Source: Tritrichomonas musculus
Lineage: Eukaryota; Parabasalia; Tritrichomonadida; Tritrichomonadidae
Length of the DNA: 64,000 nucleotides
NCBI GenBank assembly: GCA_039105265.1
Contig: JAPFFF010000005.1
Location: 7,487,501 to 7,551,500 of the forward strand
Reading direction: 5' to 3'
The notes below the pieces were generated by a model that saw only the letters and a program-made list of their open reading frames with translations, was not told the origin of the DNA and searched no databases. The position numbers and the translations under genes are program-made. Below are positions 49,591-60,600 of the stretch, piece after piece (within the stretch, counting starts at the first letter, position 1; every line of letters begins with the position of its first letter).

Positions 49591-49819
49591 TATATCAGCA
49601 CACCAATCTATAATAGTAGGTAATTCAATTGTTACTCTTCTTAAAGCATATAAACTTCGATCTGCTACCCGAACTATATATACTCCAGTATTTGTAACTT
49701 ATGAACAACTAATTGAACGTAATACACCAGAGTCAAATCTTAATATTAAGATAAATAAAATTATTATTCGAATTATAATATTTTTATTGATATTATTTTT
49801 GTATAGTCACTTTGATTAA
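49591..49819 (+). pseudogene. C-terminal membrane-anchor remnant
   Basis: A plus-strand frame without an ATG runs from just after a TGA at about 49591 to a TAA at 49817-49819. It reads SIIVGNSIVTLLKAYKLRSA, then VFVTYEQLIERNTPESN, and ends with IIIRIIIFLLILFLY, a membrane-spanning stretch. It looks like the broken tail of a membrane protein. No family is recognised. Confidence 0.3.
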
Positions 49820-49947
49820 GGAAATAATAGAAAATTTGGAATATTGAAAATGTTTCAATGCTGATAACTCATAGTCATCGATGAAAATATGGATAATATA
49901 AAAAAAATTCAAAATTAAATTAATAAAAAGAATCATTTATGAAATTA

Positions 49948-50193
49948 TTAATTTGTGAAACCATAATACTTGAGAATGGCATCTTTTTTTGGTTCAAATC
50001 CTCTGAATTTAACGAAATGTTTCATTGAATCTTCGCTTGCCCCCATTTCAAGAATATTTTTCCTAAATGACAAGGCTGTTTCTTTATCAAAGACACCTAT
50101 TTCTTTAAATAGTTCAAATGCAACTGTATCAAGAACTTCAGCTGTTTCTTTATCAAAGACAACCCACTCAAACTCCACATGAAGTAAGAGCAT
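49948..50193 (-). pseudogene. C-terminal fragment of an M3-family (Dcp-like) metallopeptidase
   Basis: The 81 codons match the end of M3 oligopeptidases: VVFDKETAEVLDTVAFELFK, then FDKETALSFRKNILEMGASE, then RFEP-type HFVKFRGFEPKKDAIL. A full enzyme is about 650-700 aa and has the HExxH zinc site far upstream. None of that is present, and the sequence before the ATG is AT-rich non-coding. It is therefore a truncated relic, although the open frame remains. FDKETA occurs twice, matching the family's own spacing. Confidence 0.65.
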
Positions 50194-50499
50194 TTTTTCA
50201 AAATATCAAAATGAATTATTATATTTCTTCCAATTTACTTAAATTTTCCGTATTAAATATGATAATTACTTATTATTGGTATCGATATTCTATTTTTATG
50301 TTTTTATAAAGTGAAATATTCTTTTTTTTTGGAGGATTTTGAGTAAAGATAGGAGATATTTCTATTTTTTATTCATAAAATGAATTAAAATATCTTAAGA
50401 TATTTTATTACATCATTCTTTATCCTTTTGAATATTCTGAAAAATTGAAATGATTTTTGTGAAATTGAAAGAAAAACGTTTTTTCTGAAAAATAATACT
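50194..50499. other. Promoter region of the GTPase-repeat gene
   Basis: AT-rich spacer of about 300 bases. No clear initiator was identified next to the ATG at 50500. Confidence 0.4.
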
Positions 50500-51972
50500 A
50501 TGGACACTCATTACGTTAATATATCATTTTTTGGAGATGCAGGAGTTGGAAAAACATCTGTTTCTGACCGTTTTTTTAAAAATGAGTTTTCAGATAGATA
50601 TATTCCTTGCTCTTCAATTGACATTGATTTTAGATTAAAAATGAAATTAGATGATGAATCTTTGGAAATGTTTATTTCTAAAGATTCAAAATATTATAAT
50701 AAAACCGATTGTTGCATTTTTGTTTATGATTCAACTAATCATCTATCTTTTGAAAATATTCAAAAGTGGTATGATTTCTTTATAGAAGAGAATAATAAAA
50801 AAGACAAAAATTATTATTCTCCTAGAATTGATAAAATGGCATTTCTTCTTATTGGAAACAAATCTGATCTACCAAATAAAACAGTTGATCCATCAGAAGC
50901 CCAAAAATTTGCACAAGAGCATCAAAACATGTTTTTCTTCGAAACATCAGCAAAAACAGGCGAAAATATTGAAGAAGCATTAAAAACAGTAATTAGAAAG
51001 GGTGTTTTATGTGCAAAATATTTTGAATTGAAAATTCCTTCCAGTGTTGTAGTTTTGGAAACAAAAGAAGATAAAGAAAGAAGAATAGAAAGGGAATATG
51101 ATAACAACTGTGAAGAAATATTAAAATACATTAGATTTCTTGAAGATAGACTCAGCATTTATGAAAAAGTTGAGCCAATCACTTTTCATACTCTTAGAGC
51201 AATGATTAAAAACGAACAAATCGAAATCTCTCAAAATCTAAAAATAAAAGTCGAAGAAGAAAACATTAATGAAGATGATGAAAATCAAGAATCTGAAAAA
51301 GAAGAAAATAAAAATGAAGATGAAGTTGAAAACCAAGAATTGGAAGAAATAGAAAATAAGAATGAAAATGATGAAGAAGAAAACATTAATGATGAACAAC
51401 AAAATCAAGAATTGGAAGAAGTAGAAAATAAGTATGAAAAAGCTGAAGATGAAAATCAAGAATTGGAAGAAATAGAAAATAAGAATGAAAATGCTGAAGA
51501 TGAAGATGAAAACCAAGAATTGGAAGAAATAGAAAATAAGTATGAAAAAGCTGAAGATGAAGATGAAAACCAAGAATTGGAAGAAATAGAAAATAAGTAT
51601 GAACATGCTGAAGATGAAAATCAAGAATTGGAAGAAATTGAAAATATGAATGAAAATGAAGAAGATGAAAACATTAATGATGAGCAAGAAGAACTAAAAA
51701 TAGATGAAAACAAAAACAGTGAAAGTGATGATAATGATATGAGAGAAGGAGTAAGAACAACCACTTTTCATGAAAAAGAAGAGGAAGAGGAAAAAGATGA
51801 AAGTGATTCTAGTGTAATTGAAGAAACACCAACACTGGAAGAATATGCAAAGTTTTATATTCTGCTTTTGAATTACGCTCACTGCCTTGAAAAACGCCTT
51901 AATAATTATGAAAACTTCAAACAATTCAATTTGGACTCTTTCAAGAAATATACCAAAACTAAAAAAAAGTGA
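50500..51972 (+). CDS. Rab/Ras-like GTPase fused to an acidic repeat region (490 aa)
   Basis: Residues 1-175 are a small GTPase fold: P-loop GDAGVGKTS (12-20), GNKSDL (119-124) and ETSAK (148-152). The DxxG switch II motif (DTAGQE) is missing; EMFISKDSKYYNKTD stands in its place. Residues about 180-250 are coiled coil. Residues about 250-430 are a Glu/Asn-rich tandem repeat around ENQELEEIENK. The last 50 residues are a short helical domain. There is no C-terminal cysteine for prenylation (it ends TKTKKK). Without DxxG, GTP hydrolysis and switching are probably altered, and the protein is unlikely to anchor in membrane like a Rab. It may act as a constitutive scaffold (inference). An annotation of simple Rab would mislead. 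Confidence 0.8.
   Translation: MDTHYVNISFFGDAGVGKTSVSDRFFKNEFSDRYIPCSSIDIDFRLKMKLDDESLEMFISKDSKYYNKTDCCIFVYDSTNHLSFENIQKWYDFFIEENNKKDKNYYSPRIDKMAFLLIGNKSDLPNKTVDPSEAQKFAQEHQNMFFFETSAKTGENIEEALKTVIRKGVLCAKYFELKIPSSVVVLETKEDKERRIEREYDNNCEEILKYIRFLEDRLSIYEKVEPITFHTLRAMIKNEQIEISQNLKIKVEEENINEDDENQESEKEENKNEDEVENQELEEIENKNENDEEENINDEQQNQELEEVENKYEKAEDENQELEEIENKNENAEDEDENQELEEIENKYEKAEDEDENQELEEIENKYEHAEDENQELEEIENMNENEEDENINDEQEELKIDENKNSESDDNDMREGVRTTTFHEKEEEEEKDESDSSVIEETPTLEEYAKFYILLLNYAHCLEKRLNNYENFKQFNLDSFKKYTKTKKK
51330..51665 (+). repeat. Acidic coding minisatellite
   Basis: The block AACCAAGAATTGGAAGAAAT and its variants recur six times at intervals of roughly 45-66 bases. They encode NQELEEIENK followed by variable K/Y/N-E-x-AEDED spacers. 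Unit length varies by whole codons, so the frame is kept. Confidence 0.8.
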
Positions 51973-52147
51973 CATTCTCTCGTCTGTTAAGGGGGGAGTA
52001 TTTTTCTTAAATAAAAAAGAATTATTTTAAATTTCCTGAGAATAACAATTATTTAACTATAATTAACAATATACTATCTTAAATTAAGCGTTCATTAGAT
52101 TTTCATTGAGTTATTGATGATTTTATATAAAAGGCGAAATATTTGGC

Positions 52148-52440
52148 CATATATAGTCATGTTGCTTTTAAGGAAAATGTTGCTTTTAAAGGAAAATCTT
52201 ACAACGACCGTTTATTTAAATTTAAATAAATTTTGTTGAATTTCTATCATAATAATATATTTTTGTAATTAATAATAATATTAAATTAATATTAAAATGA
52301 TTTATAATTAGATGACATAAAAATTTGCAATCATTTTTGTTTTTGCAGAATATCCATCTGATCTAATTTCATTTTTTTTTTCTTAAAATTATAAAGCAAA
52401 ATTAAAATATAATATAACAAATGCGATATAAAAATGATTT
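52148..52440 (+). repeat. Left 293-bp terminal inverted repeat
   Basis: Reverse complement of 53892-54184. I compared long segments across the whole repeat, including the 10-T run at its inner part, and found no difference. Identity ends after ATGATTT at 52440. Confidence 0.93.
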
Positions 52441-52532
52441 ATTGTGCTTTTAATGAGTTAAACGTACTTTAAAACAAAATTATTGTACGTTTGATTTTAT
52501 TCTTAAATACGTTTAATATTTCATTTTTATTT

Positions 52533-53885
52533 ATGTGCAAAAGGACACCAGGCAAGGAACAAGTCATGAAAACGGGCATAGATGAAGATGAACAAATCAG
52601 GCGCATTATGAGATTAGCAGAATTCAGAAATTCAGAATCTGTTATCGAAAAAGTTGATATTCTCAATAAATCAGAAATTCAAGTTCCAATATCAACTGCA
52701 TGCAAGCTATTAAGCATTAGTACCAAAACTTATTATAAAGAAAAGTCCAAAAAAACACCTGAACAAGAAAGTATACAGTTTGCAGCTCCCCATCAGCTTC
52801 TAAGCATTGAAGAAGAGAAAGAAATTATTAAGGCTGTTTTATCAGCACAACTTGCAGCCAAATGTATGTCAAGTCATGAAGTTCGTGAATTAGCTAGCGA
52901 ACTGTACAAAAAAAGAACATTGATCAACAAACCTTTTGACCGCTTTTGGTTTCGTAGATTTTTAATAAGAAACGAAGACACAATAGGGAAAAAAAAATGT
53001 CCTTCTGTTGATGACGATAGAGGAGAACTTTCAATAGATTTAATTGAAAAGTACATAGAAGATGTCATAGATGCATTGAAAAAAATAAAAGATTTGCGTC
53101 TACTGATTAATATGGATGAAATTGGTTTCGGAAGACGCCCTCATTATGGTAAAAGGCGAAATTGTGTGTACGTTAAGAATTGCATCATACCACCTGTTTG
53201 GAGAGCGGAAACAGACAATTACCACATCTCATGGGTGTGTGGGATATCAGCTGCTGGTACTCATATTAAACCAATGCTATTGACAACACGTGCTCGAATG
53301 GATCCAGATTTTTACGATACTTTTTTACCGGAATTTGCTGAATTTTATACAACACAAAAAGGTTATTTAACAACAAATGCAATGATTGAGTGGATACAAT
53401 CATGTTTAATACCTTATGTTATTGATATAAGAGAACAAATTCAAAATCCAAACCATCCTGTTGTACTAATTTTAGATGGATTAAGTTGCCATTTAAATGA
53501 CCAAATAATGGAAGAATTTGTGAAAATTGAACCTTTTATTCTGATACCATTACCTCCACATAGCAGTCATATCACACAACCGTGTGATGGTACTATATTT
53601 AATGTAACAAAAATCAGATATCAACAAACTCCTTCTCCTAATAACAAAACGATATTCACTGGAAAATTATGCAGAATCAAATGTGCAATTCAACAAGCTC
53701 TTTCACACGAAAACATAATTTCTGCATGGGAGAAATGTGGGTTTCACATAACAATAACAGAAGGTGTTTGCACAGAAGTAGAATTCACTAAAGAGTTTCA
53801 AAATTTCTTAAAACGTAGTGCATCTGGAAATGATGCAAAAGAATATGAAAATAACTTGCTTCACGAAATAGAAAATTCATTTTAA
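52533..53885 (+). CDS. Pogo/CENP-B-type DDE transposase
   Basis: The frame opens upstream without ATG. The first ATG is at 52533, preceded by the initiator-like TCATTTTTA at 52521-52529, giving 450 aa. Catalytic residues are D195 (INMDEIGFG), D315 (VLILDGLSCHL) and D352 (SHITQPCDGTIFN), a DD36D triad, with the family phrase PLPPHSSHITQPCD. The N-terminal 130 residues are helical with a helix-turn-helix pattern (ISTACKLLSISTKTYYKE) for end binding. It differs strongly from the transposase at 10526, so the two belong to separate pogo-like lineages. Intact and probably active. Confidence 0.9.
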   Translation: MCKRTPGKEQVMKTGIDEDEQIRRIMRLAEFRNSESVIEKVDILNKSEIQVPISTACKLLSISTKTYYKEKSKKTPEQESIQFAAPHQLLSIEEEKEIIKAVLSAQLAAKCMSSHEVRELASELYKKRTLINKPFDRFWFRRFLIRNEDTIGKKKCPSVDDDRGELSIDLIEKYIEDVIDALKKIKDLRLLINMDEIGFGRRPHYGKRRNCVYVKNCIIPPVWRAETDNYHISWVCGISAAGTHIKPMLLTTRARMDPDFYDTFLPEFAEFYTTQKGYLTTNAMIEWIQSCLIPYVIDIREQIQNPNHPVVLILDGLSCHLNDQIMEEFVKIEPFILIPLPPHSSHITQPCDGTIFNVTKIRYQQTPSPNNKTIFTGKLCRIKCAIQQALSHENIISAWEKCGFHITITEGVCTEVEFTKEFQNFLKRSASGNDAKEYENNLLHEIENSF

Positions 53886-53891
53886 CAATAA

Positions 53892-54184
53892 AAATCATTT
53901 TTATATCGCATTTGTTATATTATATTTTAATTTTGCTTTATAATTTTAAGAAAAAAAAAATGAAATTAGATCAGATGGATATTCTGCAAAAACAAAAATG
54001 ATTGCAAATTTTTATGTCATCTAATTATAAATCATTTTAATATTAATTTAATATTATTATTAATTACAAAAATATATTATTATGATAGAAATTCAACAAA
54101 ATTTATTTAAATTTAAATAAACGGTCGTTGTAAGATTTTCCTTTAAAAGCAACATTTTCCTTAAAAGCAACATGACTATATATG
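53892..54184 (-). repeat. Right 293-bp terminal inverted repeat
   Basis: Mirror of the left repeat; it starts 6 bases after the transposase stop codon, so the gene's polyadenylation signals must lie inside the repeat. Confidence 0.93.
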
Positions 54185-54559
54185 TTTATTATTTTAAAAA
54201 AAAGCATTGTTGTTCAATGATACACTCGTCAAAAGCAACTAAAAATTGCTTCAAGTTATTTTTTACAGATATTATTACGACATATCTTACAGTAAGTCTG
54301 AAAATTTTGAAATTAAATTGGCATCATATTTTATTTCGAACATGGAAATTATTTTAACATGGAAATTATATTTAAAATATGCTAAATTAACGTCAGTAAA
54401 CCTTATTTTATGATATTATATTCTTTTTTATTCATTTTATTTTTTTTTTTTAGTAGGACTCTTCTATTCAAAATTTCAATACTAAAATTGAATACTTTAA
54501 AAAAAGCAAAGCCGAGAATGGTGTGAACAATTTTGTTTGCTATTTTGATTAATTAGTTT
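54185..54559. other. AT-rich spacer
   Basis: About 375 bases between the transposon and the dead kinase gene; no supported feature. Confidence 0.5.
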
Positions 54560-56100
54560 TCAACTATTGATGTCATAATGGATTGGCCGACAACAATCAA
54601 AATCGATGGAAATCCAATTCGATGCAATTTGACATTCTTTTCAATTGAATTCCAAATTGAAGCTACATCCTTCTTTGTAAAAAAGATTACGATTCCGATT
54701 TGTGATCTCTTTCCTCAAATCAGCAACTCTTCAAGGAACAAAATAAAAGGAAGTTTCATTTGTTGGTGGCATGCATGAGTATGAACTATATGGTTTCACA
54801 TAATTTTCATATCGAAACTGTGGATAATCATTGAAACGAGTTTTTACTTTCATAAGTAAGTTGATTTTTGGATCTTTTTCAAATGATTCAAAGGGTACCC
54901 AATTAACAATTTCTTGGAATTTTACTTCTTTTCCATATGTTCAATTCCAACAACAACAAAGAGGTGTATCACTATGTTCACTTAAAGCGATATCTTCAAC
55001 TGAAATGCCTGTTTTTTGGCTTATTCTTTGGCGAATTTCGTAAAGTGTGTCAGAATTTCGTAAAGTGATTGGATAATATCTTCCATCCCATGATCTTACA
55101 TTAATAGTCATAGATTGATCATTTGATTGATTGTTGAATTGATCAAATGATTGATTTTCGTCATTGTCACTAGGAAATCTAATTAAAGGACTAATTGAAG
55201 GATCTATGCTTCTTATGATTTCTTCAACAATTTCACAATCCACATTAGGTGTAATTTCATAGTTGATTGATTTTAAAGTATCAAAAATATCACTGAACGA
55301 TAAATTATTCTGATCTATTCAATTTCAAAATTTTGATATAATCGATGCAACTTTTGGATGAATTGTGGATGGAATAGCTGGTTTTTCTCCCATTAAAAAG
55401 ATTGGGTTTAATGTTTCTTGGTCAACATTTTTTGGATATACTGGTTTTCCGACAAGTATTTCGTACAAGATTAGACCAAATGAGTATAAATCACTGTTTT
55501 GGCTCACATCTGGACATTTGTAAACTTCGGTTTCAATTGGCATCGATATTGTTGCTTTGGTTTGAATTAATGATTCATTCCAATAATCACTTATCATAGG
55601 ATAACCTAAGTCATTGATGAATATGTTATTTGGCTTGAGATCTAAATTATAAACCGAGTTGGAATTAAGATATTTGATCCCTAAAGTTCGTCCGATAATG
55701 AAAATTGCACGATTTGTTTCATTTGAAAGTAAGTTCTGAACTCCTTGTGCTCGTTCTTTGAGAAGATCTGATAACGAACATTGGTTTAAATAAGTATACG
55801 ATATTTGGGGCTACTCTGTTTCTGTTGGAAGTGTGTTTTTATCAATTGTTACTATACATTCATGATTTAATTTCATTAATTTTTGAACTTCATTATTAAA
55901 TTTTGTTCTAGATGTTTCATCATTAGATTCTGATTGATATAATGTTTTAACAGCAATGTTTTGGTCAATTGAAGGATCTTCATAGAGAATTTGATATGAC
56001 AATAATTATTTTGATCAAATTCTCTGATTTTAGTTTGAAAATCAATTGATATCTTGTGGTTTAAACCATTTGAATTATCGTTAGCATTTGGACCAGACAT
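54560..56100 (-). pseudogene. Dead TKL-like kinase gene with ubiquitin-like domain
   Basis: Starting at the ATG at 56098-56100, a kinase can be followed along the minus strand: IAVKTLYQSE (lysine strand), YLNQCSLSDLLKERAQG, LDLKPNNIFIND (catalytic loop with HRD lost), SDYW for DFG, and DLYSFGLILYEILVGKPVYP. Then come an acidic linker and a ubiquitin-like domain at about 54950-55090 (MTINVRSWDGRYYPITLRNS, TLYEIRQRIS). A frameshift near 55995 and a TAG at 55811 break it. TGA codons at 55325, 55319, 54941, 54731 and 54641 also interrupt it. Everything after the frameshift stays in one frame, so decay is mainly by point mutation. In life it would have been a kinase of the large trichomonad TKL group. 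Confidence 0.75.
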
Positions 56101-56674
56101 TACAAGAATTGAAATACTTTTTTTTTTTTTTTTTTAATAATTTTGACATGCCAAACAAAGAGGATTAAAAGATGATGGAAATTTGACCTGCAAAAATTTT
56201 TATTGAAAAATTTTTGGAAAATTTCAATATAACTTTTTATGAACGAAGCCCATAAAAAGTTTTGGGGAAATTGTGGAAATATCAGAATTGAATACATTTT
56301 ATACATAACGGATCATTATCTGTTGATGAGCATGGAGAACTAATAAATTATCCATTTTAAATAATATTCTGAAATAATTCAATGAGTTATCACAAAAAAT
56401 AAAAAGATGAAGTTGAGTGAGAAAAAGATTGTGATTAAGAAAAAGACTTATTGAAAATAATAATATTGAAAAAGAAATTAATTGAATAAATAATAATTAT
56501 TATTTGAAGAAAATAGATGTTTAAGAATGATGATTGAAGATGATAATAATTGAACCAAATTTTAAAATAAGATGACACTGAGCAGAAAAAAAGATTATCA
56601 AAAAGATTTATTTATGAATAAAAGAGTAATGATTTATTGAAAATTAATTATAATCTTCTCTTTTATATTAATAA
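56101..56674. other. AT-rich spacer
   Basis: About 570 bases; a poly-A/T run lies just upstream of the dead kinase start. No gene was seen. Confidence 0.5.
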
Positions 56675-56990
56675 CTAAAAAGATGCTGCCCGCACACCAA
56701 GTGCTCTGATCTCTCTCCTCACATCTACAACCAGGATACGAACAAACTCATCCACATGAAGGAGCTCCTTTGGACTATAAGTACTTGAAAACTGCAATGA
56801 TCTGAGGCGTCTCGTTCGGAAAGAGAGAATCAATCACTAGCTCGGCAACGCTTGCACAGATTTCACAATGTCCGTTTCAGAAACAACTTCAACCAGCTGA
56901 AGCAGAACTACTGGTTCTACAAGGAGCATCTCTTCCCTTTCACTTACATACGACCCAACTGCTCAGTTTCGCAGGTTTCAAATGTTGGCC
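56675..56990 (-). pseudogene. Decayed GC-richer coding remnant (unrecognised)
   Basis: The minus strand reads VSEREEMLLVEPVVLLQLVE, then (other frame) VAELVIDSLFPNETPQIIAV, then LHVDEFVRILVVDVRREIRA and a TAG at 56675. At least two frame changes and a stop separate the pieces. Composition is clearly less AT-rich than the neighbours. The helical, leucine-rich pattern looks like the C-terminus of a real protein, but I cannot name it. Confidence 0.4.
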
Positions 56991-57623
56991 AAATGAAAGT
57001 CAGTTCACCATGTAAAGACTTTTTAATGATATATGCAGAACCAAGTCGTTCATGTCTTTCTTGTCATTCATCTTCGAATAACTTGTCATTTGCAAAACCG
57101 ATCTCAACATCTCCTCTTTCTGGCTGCACTATAAGTAAAGTTCAAGACCTTATAGAACACTTGTGACTAAAATAATTTGATTTAACCTAACTTAATTACT
57201 TATTTTTTATTTCATTATTTATAGCTCAACATGATATAAGTTATAATATTTGCAATTTTTATTTTTATACAAAATGTGATGGATCCTAAATCAAATATGG
57301 AACTATTTCATCTTTATACAATGCTTATAGATATTATATTAATTCTTACAGCATATTTCTACTCTTTTTTTATTACCAAACAATGCATTTTGTATTTAAT
57401 ATTACAACTTCTATCTTTTTAACATTTTGAATTTTGATCAAAATTGAGAAAAATAATTAAAAAAAGAGAAAACAATGTAAACTTTTTATTTTATTATAAA
57501 AGCATCTAAATTTGTAAGATTTTGGTTAACAAAATGTAGTTCTCGCACCTCTAAATAAAATAATTAAAAGTATCAACAACCGTTAACATTTATTCAAGAA
57601 TTTCTTTGTTTCAAATAAAAATT
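56991..57623. other. Spacer with no supported gene
   Basis: The first 170 bases are still GC-richer and may be more of the preceding remnant. The plus-strand frame to 57166 is considered a shadow. The rest is AT-rich 3' flank of the kinase-Sel1 gene. Confidence 0.4.
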
Positions 57624-60600
57624 CTATTCATATTCGGCAGACTTTTTTTTATAGAACTCTGCCTTTTCAAGATTTTTTTCCACTCCTCTTCCATTTTCAT
57701 AGCATTCGCTGATGCTCTTGCAAGCATCTGAACAGCCAAGATCAGCTGATTTTAGGTAGCATTCTGCCGCTTTTTGATAATTTTGTTCGATTCCGTTTCC
57801 TTTTTCATAGCATCTTCCCAAATTAAGAAATCCGTATTGATCACCCATTTCAGCTGCTTTTTTGAAATATTCCACAGCTTTTTCATAACTTTGCTCAACA
57901 CCGTAACCTTTTTCATACAATTCTCCGATATTTGACACAGAAGTTGAATTCCCGAGATCAGCAGCTTTTTTGTAATATTCGAGTGCTTTTGAATAACTTT
58001 TTTCAACGCCATTTCCATCTTCGTATAAAGTTCCCAAATCGTTCAAAGCAGATTCGTTTTCCAAATCGGCTGATCTTTTATAATAATCGACAGCTTTTGA
58101 TATATTTTTTTCAACATATTGACCTTCAGAATAAAAATTAGCTAGATAATACAAAGCGTAAGAATTGCCAAGATCTCCAGCCTTTCTATAACAATCTAGA
58201 GCCTTGTCTATATTTTTTTCAACATATTTTCCTTCTTCATACCATTCACCAACGACACACATAGCTTCATGCTTTCCTTTTTCAGCTGATTTCTGAAAAT
58301 ATTCGAAAGCTTTTGCTTCATCTTTTTCAATATCATCACCATTGGCATAACAAAGTGCTAACTGAAACATTGCATCGGGATAACCACGATCAGACATATC
58401 TTTATAAATTCTAGCCTTATTTGGATATTCATTGGCGTTTTTTGTTTCTCTTTCAAGTACTGTTAAAAGATATTTTGCATTTTCATCTCCTAAAGCGGCA
58501 GCTTTTTTATAATATTCAAGTGACTTTTCAAAATCTTGTGGAACACCATCGCCTTTACCATAAACAACTGCCAAATTAGAATATGCTGAAGGATCTCCCA
58601 ATTCAGCAGCTTTTTGATAACATTCAATCCCTTTTAATGCATTTTTTTCAACACCAGTTCCTTTTATATAACACATGGCTAAACAGCTAAATGCATTTGA
58701 ATTTCCAAGATTCGCTGCTCGTTGGAAATACTCAAAAGCTTTCTTAAAATCTTGTTTTACTCCTTGTCCATGTAAATAAAAGAGACCAATATTACCAATT
58801 GCATTAGCATCATCATAAGCTGCTGCCTTTTGATAATAATCAAAAGCTTTACGATAATTTTGTTTAACTCCTTCACCAAGATCATAAAAAACACCTAAAT
58901 TAAACAGAGCAAAATGATTTCCTTCATTTCCAGCTCTTTGATAATATTCAATAGCTTTTGAATAATTTTGTTTAGTTCCTTTTCCAAAATGATAACTTTG
59001 AGCAAGATTGTAATATGAATCTTTACATCCTCGATCTGCTGCATTTTTAAAACATTCAAATGCTTTTTGGTCGTTTTGTGGAACTCCTTCTCCATTTAAA
59101 TAATGAATTCCAAGAACAAAATAGGAAGTTGCATTACCTGAAGATGCTGATTTTTGATATAATTGAATAGCTTTTGGTAAATTCTTCTTTACACCATCTC
59201 CTTTTTCATATAATAATGCTAAAGGTAGATAAGCATTTTCATCTTTTATATCGGCTGCTTTTTGATAGAATTCAAAAGCTTTAGAGTAATTTTGTTTAAC
59301 TCCTTCGCCATTATTGTAACATGTTGCAAGTTGGAAATATGAATTTTCATTTCCTAAATCAGCAGCTCTTTTGAAGTATTTAAAAGCATTTTCTAGATTC
59401 TTCTCAACTCCTTCACCAAGGTAATAACAAAGACCTAAGCTATTGAGTGCTTCTGGATTGTCAAATTTAGCAGCTTTTTGATAATATTCAAAAGATTTTT
59501 TAATGTCTTTTGTACAACCTTGTCCTTTTTGATAACAAAGGCCAAGAGTATATAAAGCTTTTGGATGATCAAGTTCTGCTGCTTGTTGATATAATTGAAA
59601 GGCTTTTGAATAACTTTGTTTAACTCCTAAGCCATTATAATAAACAACACCTAATGAATACAAGCCTTTAGAATTTCCAAGTTCAGCGGATTTTCTAAAT
59701 AACTCAAGTGCTTTGTTATAATCTTTACTTACTCCTTCTCCGTTACGGTAAAGTAAAGCAAGATTATACATTGAATAAGAATCTCCTAATTCAGCTGAAT
59801 TTTGATAATATTCAACAGCTTTCGATAAGTTTCGTTCAACACCTTGACCCTTTTCATAAGCTAAACCTAAATTAAACATAGCAACAGGATTTCCAAGATC
59901 AGCTGCTTTTTTATAATATTCAAGAGCTTTTTGTAAACTTTGTTTAACACCATGACCGTTGTCATAACAAGTACCAATATTTAGAATTCCATTTGAATTT
60001 CCTTTATCAGCAGCTTTTTGATACAATTCAAAAGCTTTCTTAAAATCTCTTTGAACACCTTGACCATTTTCATACATCAGTCCAAGAGATAAAAGTGCAC
60101 CAGCATCTCCGTTATTTGCTGCCTTTTGGAAGTATTCAAAAGCCTTGGAATAGTTTCGATCAACACCAACTCCCTTCTCGTAACAAGAAGCCACAGCACA
60201 GTAAGAATTAGTGAATCCTTTATCAGCTGTTAACTTGTAGATTTCAAATGCTTTTGAAAAGTCTTTCTCGACACCGTAACCTTTTTCATAACAGACCCCA
60301 ATATTGAACAAAGAACGAATATCATTTAATTCAGCAGCTTTTTTATAGTTTTCAAAAGATTTTGAATAATTCTGTTCAACACCACGTCCTGCTTGATAAT
60401 AAGAACCAATGCTAAAGTAGGCTTCAGCCAAGTTGAATGTTGCTGCTTTTTGGTAGTATTTTAAGGCAGTTTGGTAGTTTTGTTTGACACCTCTACCATC
60501 TTCATAATAAAAGGCAATTGTAAGGAATGCTTCGTGGTTTCCATATTCAGCTGACTTCTTGAAGAATTCAAGAGCTTTGCTGTAATTCTGTTCAACTCCT

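Larger units (their letters stand above)
52148..54184. mobile_element. Pogo-like DNA transposon with 293-bp perfect inverted repeats
   Basis: A 2037-bp unit has identical inverted ends of 293 bases (52148-52440 and 53892-54184) around one intact transposase gene. The outermost bases are CATATATAGTCATG; part of that is probably a TA target duplication, so the true ends may lie a few bases inside. Within each end the phrase ATGTTGCTTTTAAGGAAA occurs twice in direct order, possible transposase-binding subrepeats. Perfect identity of the ends and an open gene indicate a recent insertion. Confidence 0.92.

Noticed and set aside
51238-51687. 149-codon Phe/Ile-rich minus-strand ORF
   Set aside because: A mirror of the Glu-rich repeat of the GTPase gene; it only looks like a membrane protein.
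52491-52532. Earlier start for the second pogo-like transposase
   Set aside because: The upstream part of the frame begins with TTG, has no ATG and covers the initiator-like TCATTTTTA. The ATG at 52533 is the first real start.
56852-57166. 104-codon plus-strand ORF in the GC-richer region
   Set aside because: The minus strand of the same DNA carries the more protein-like series of frames ending at 56675. The plus frame shows no domain and is treated as a shadow.
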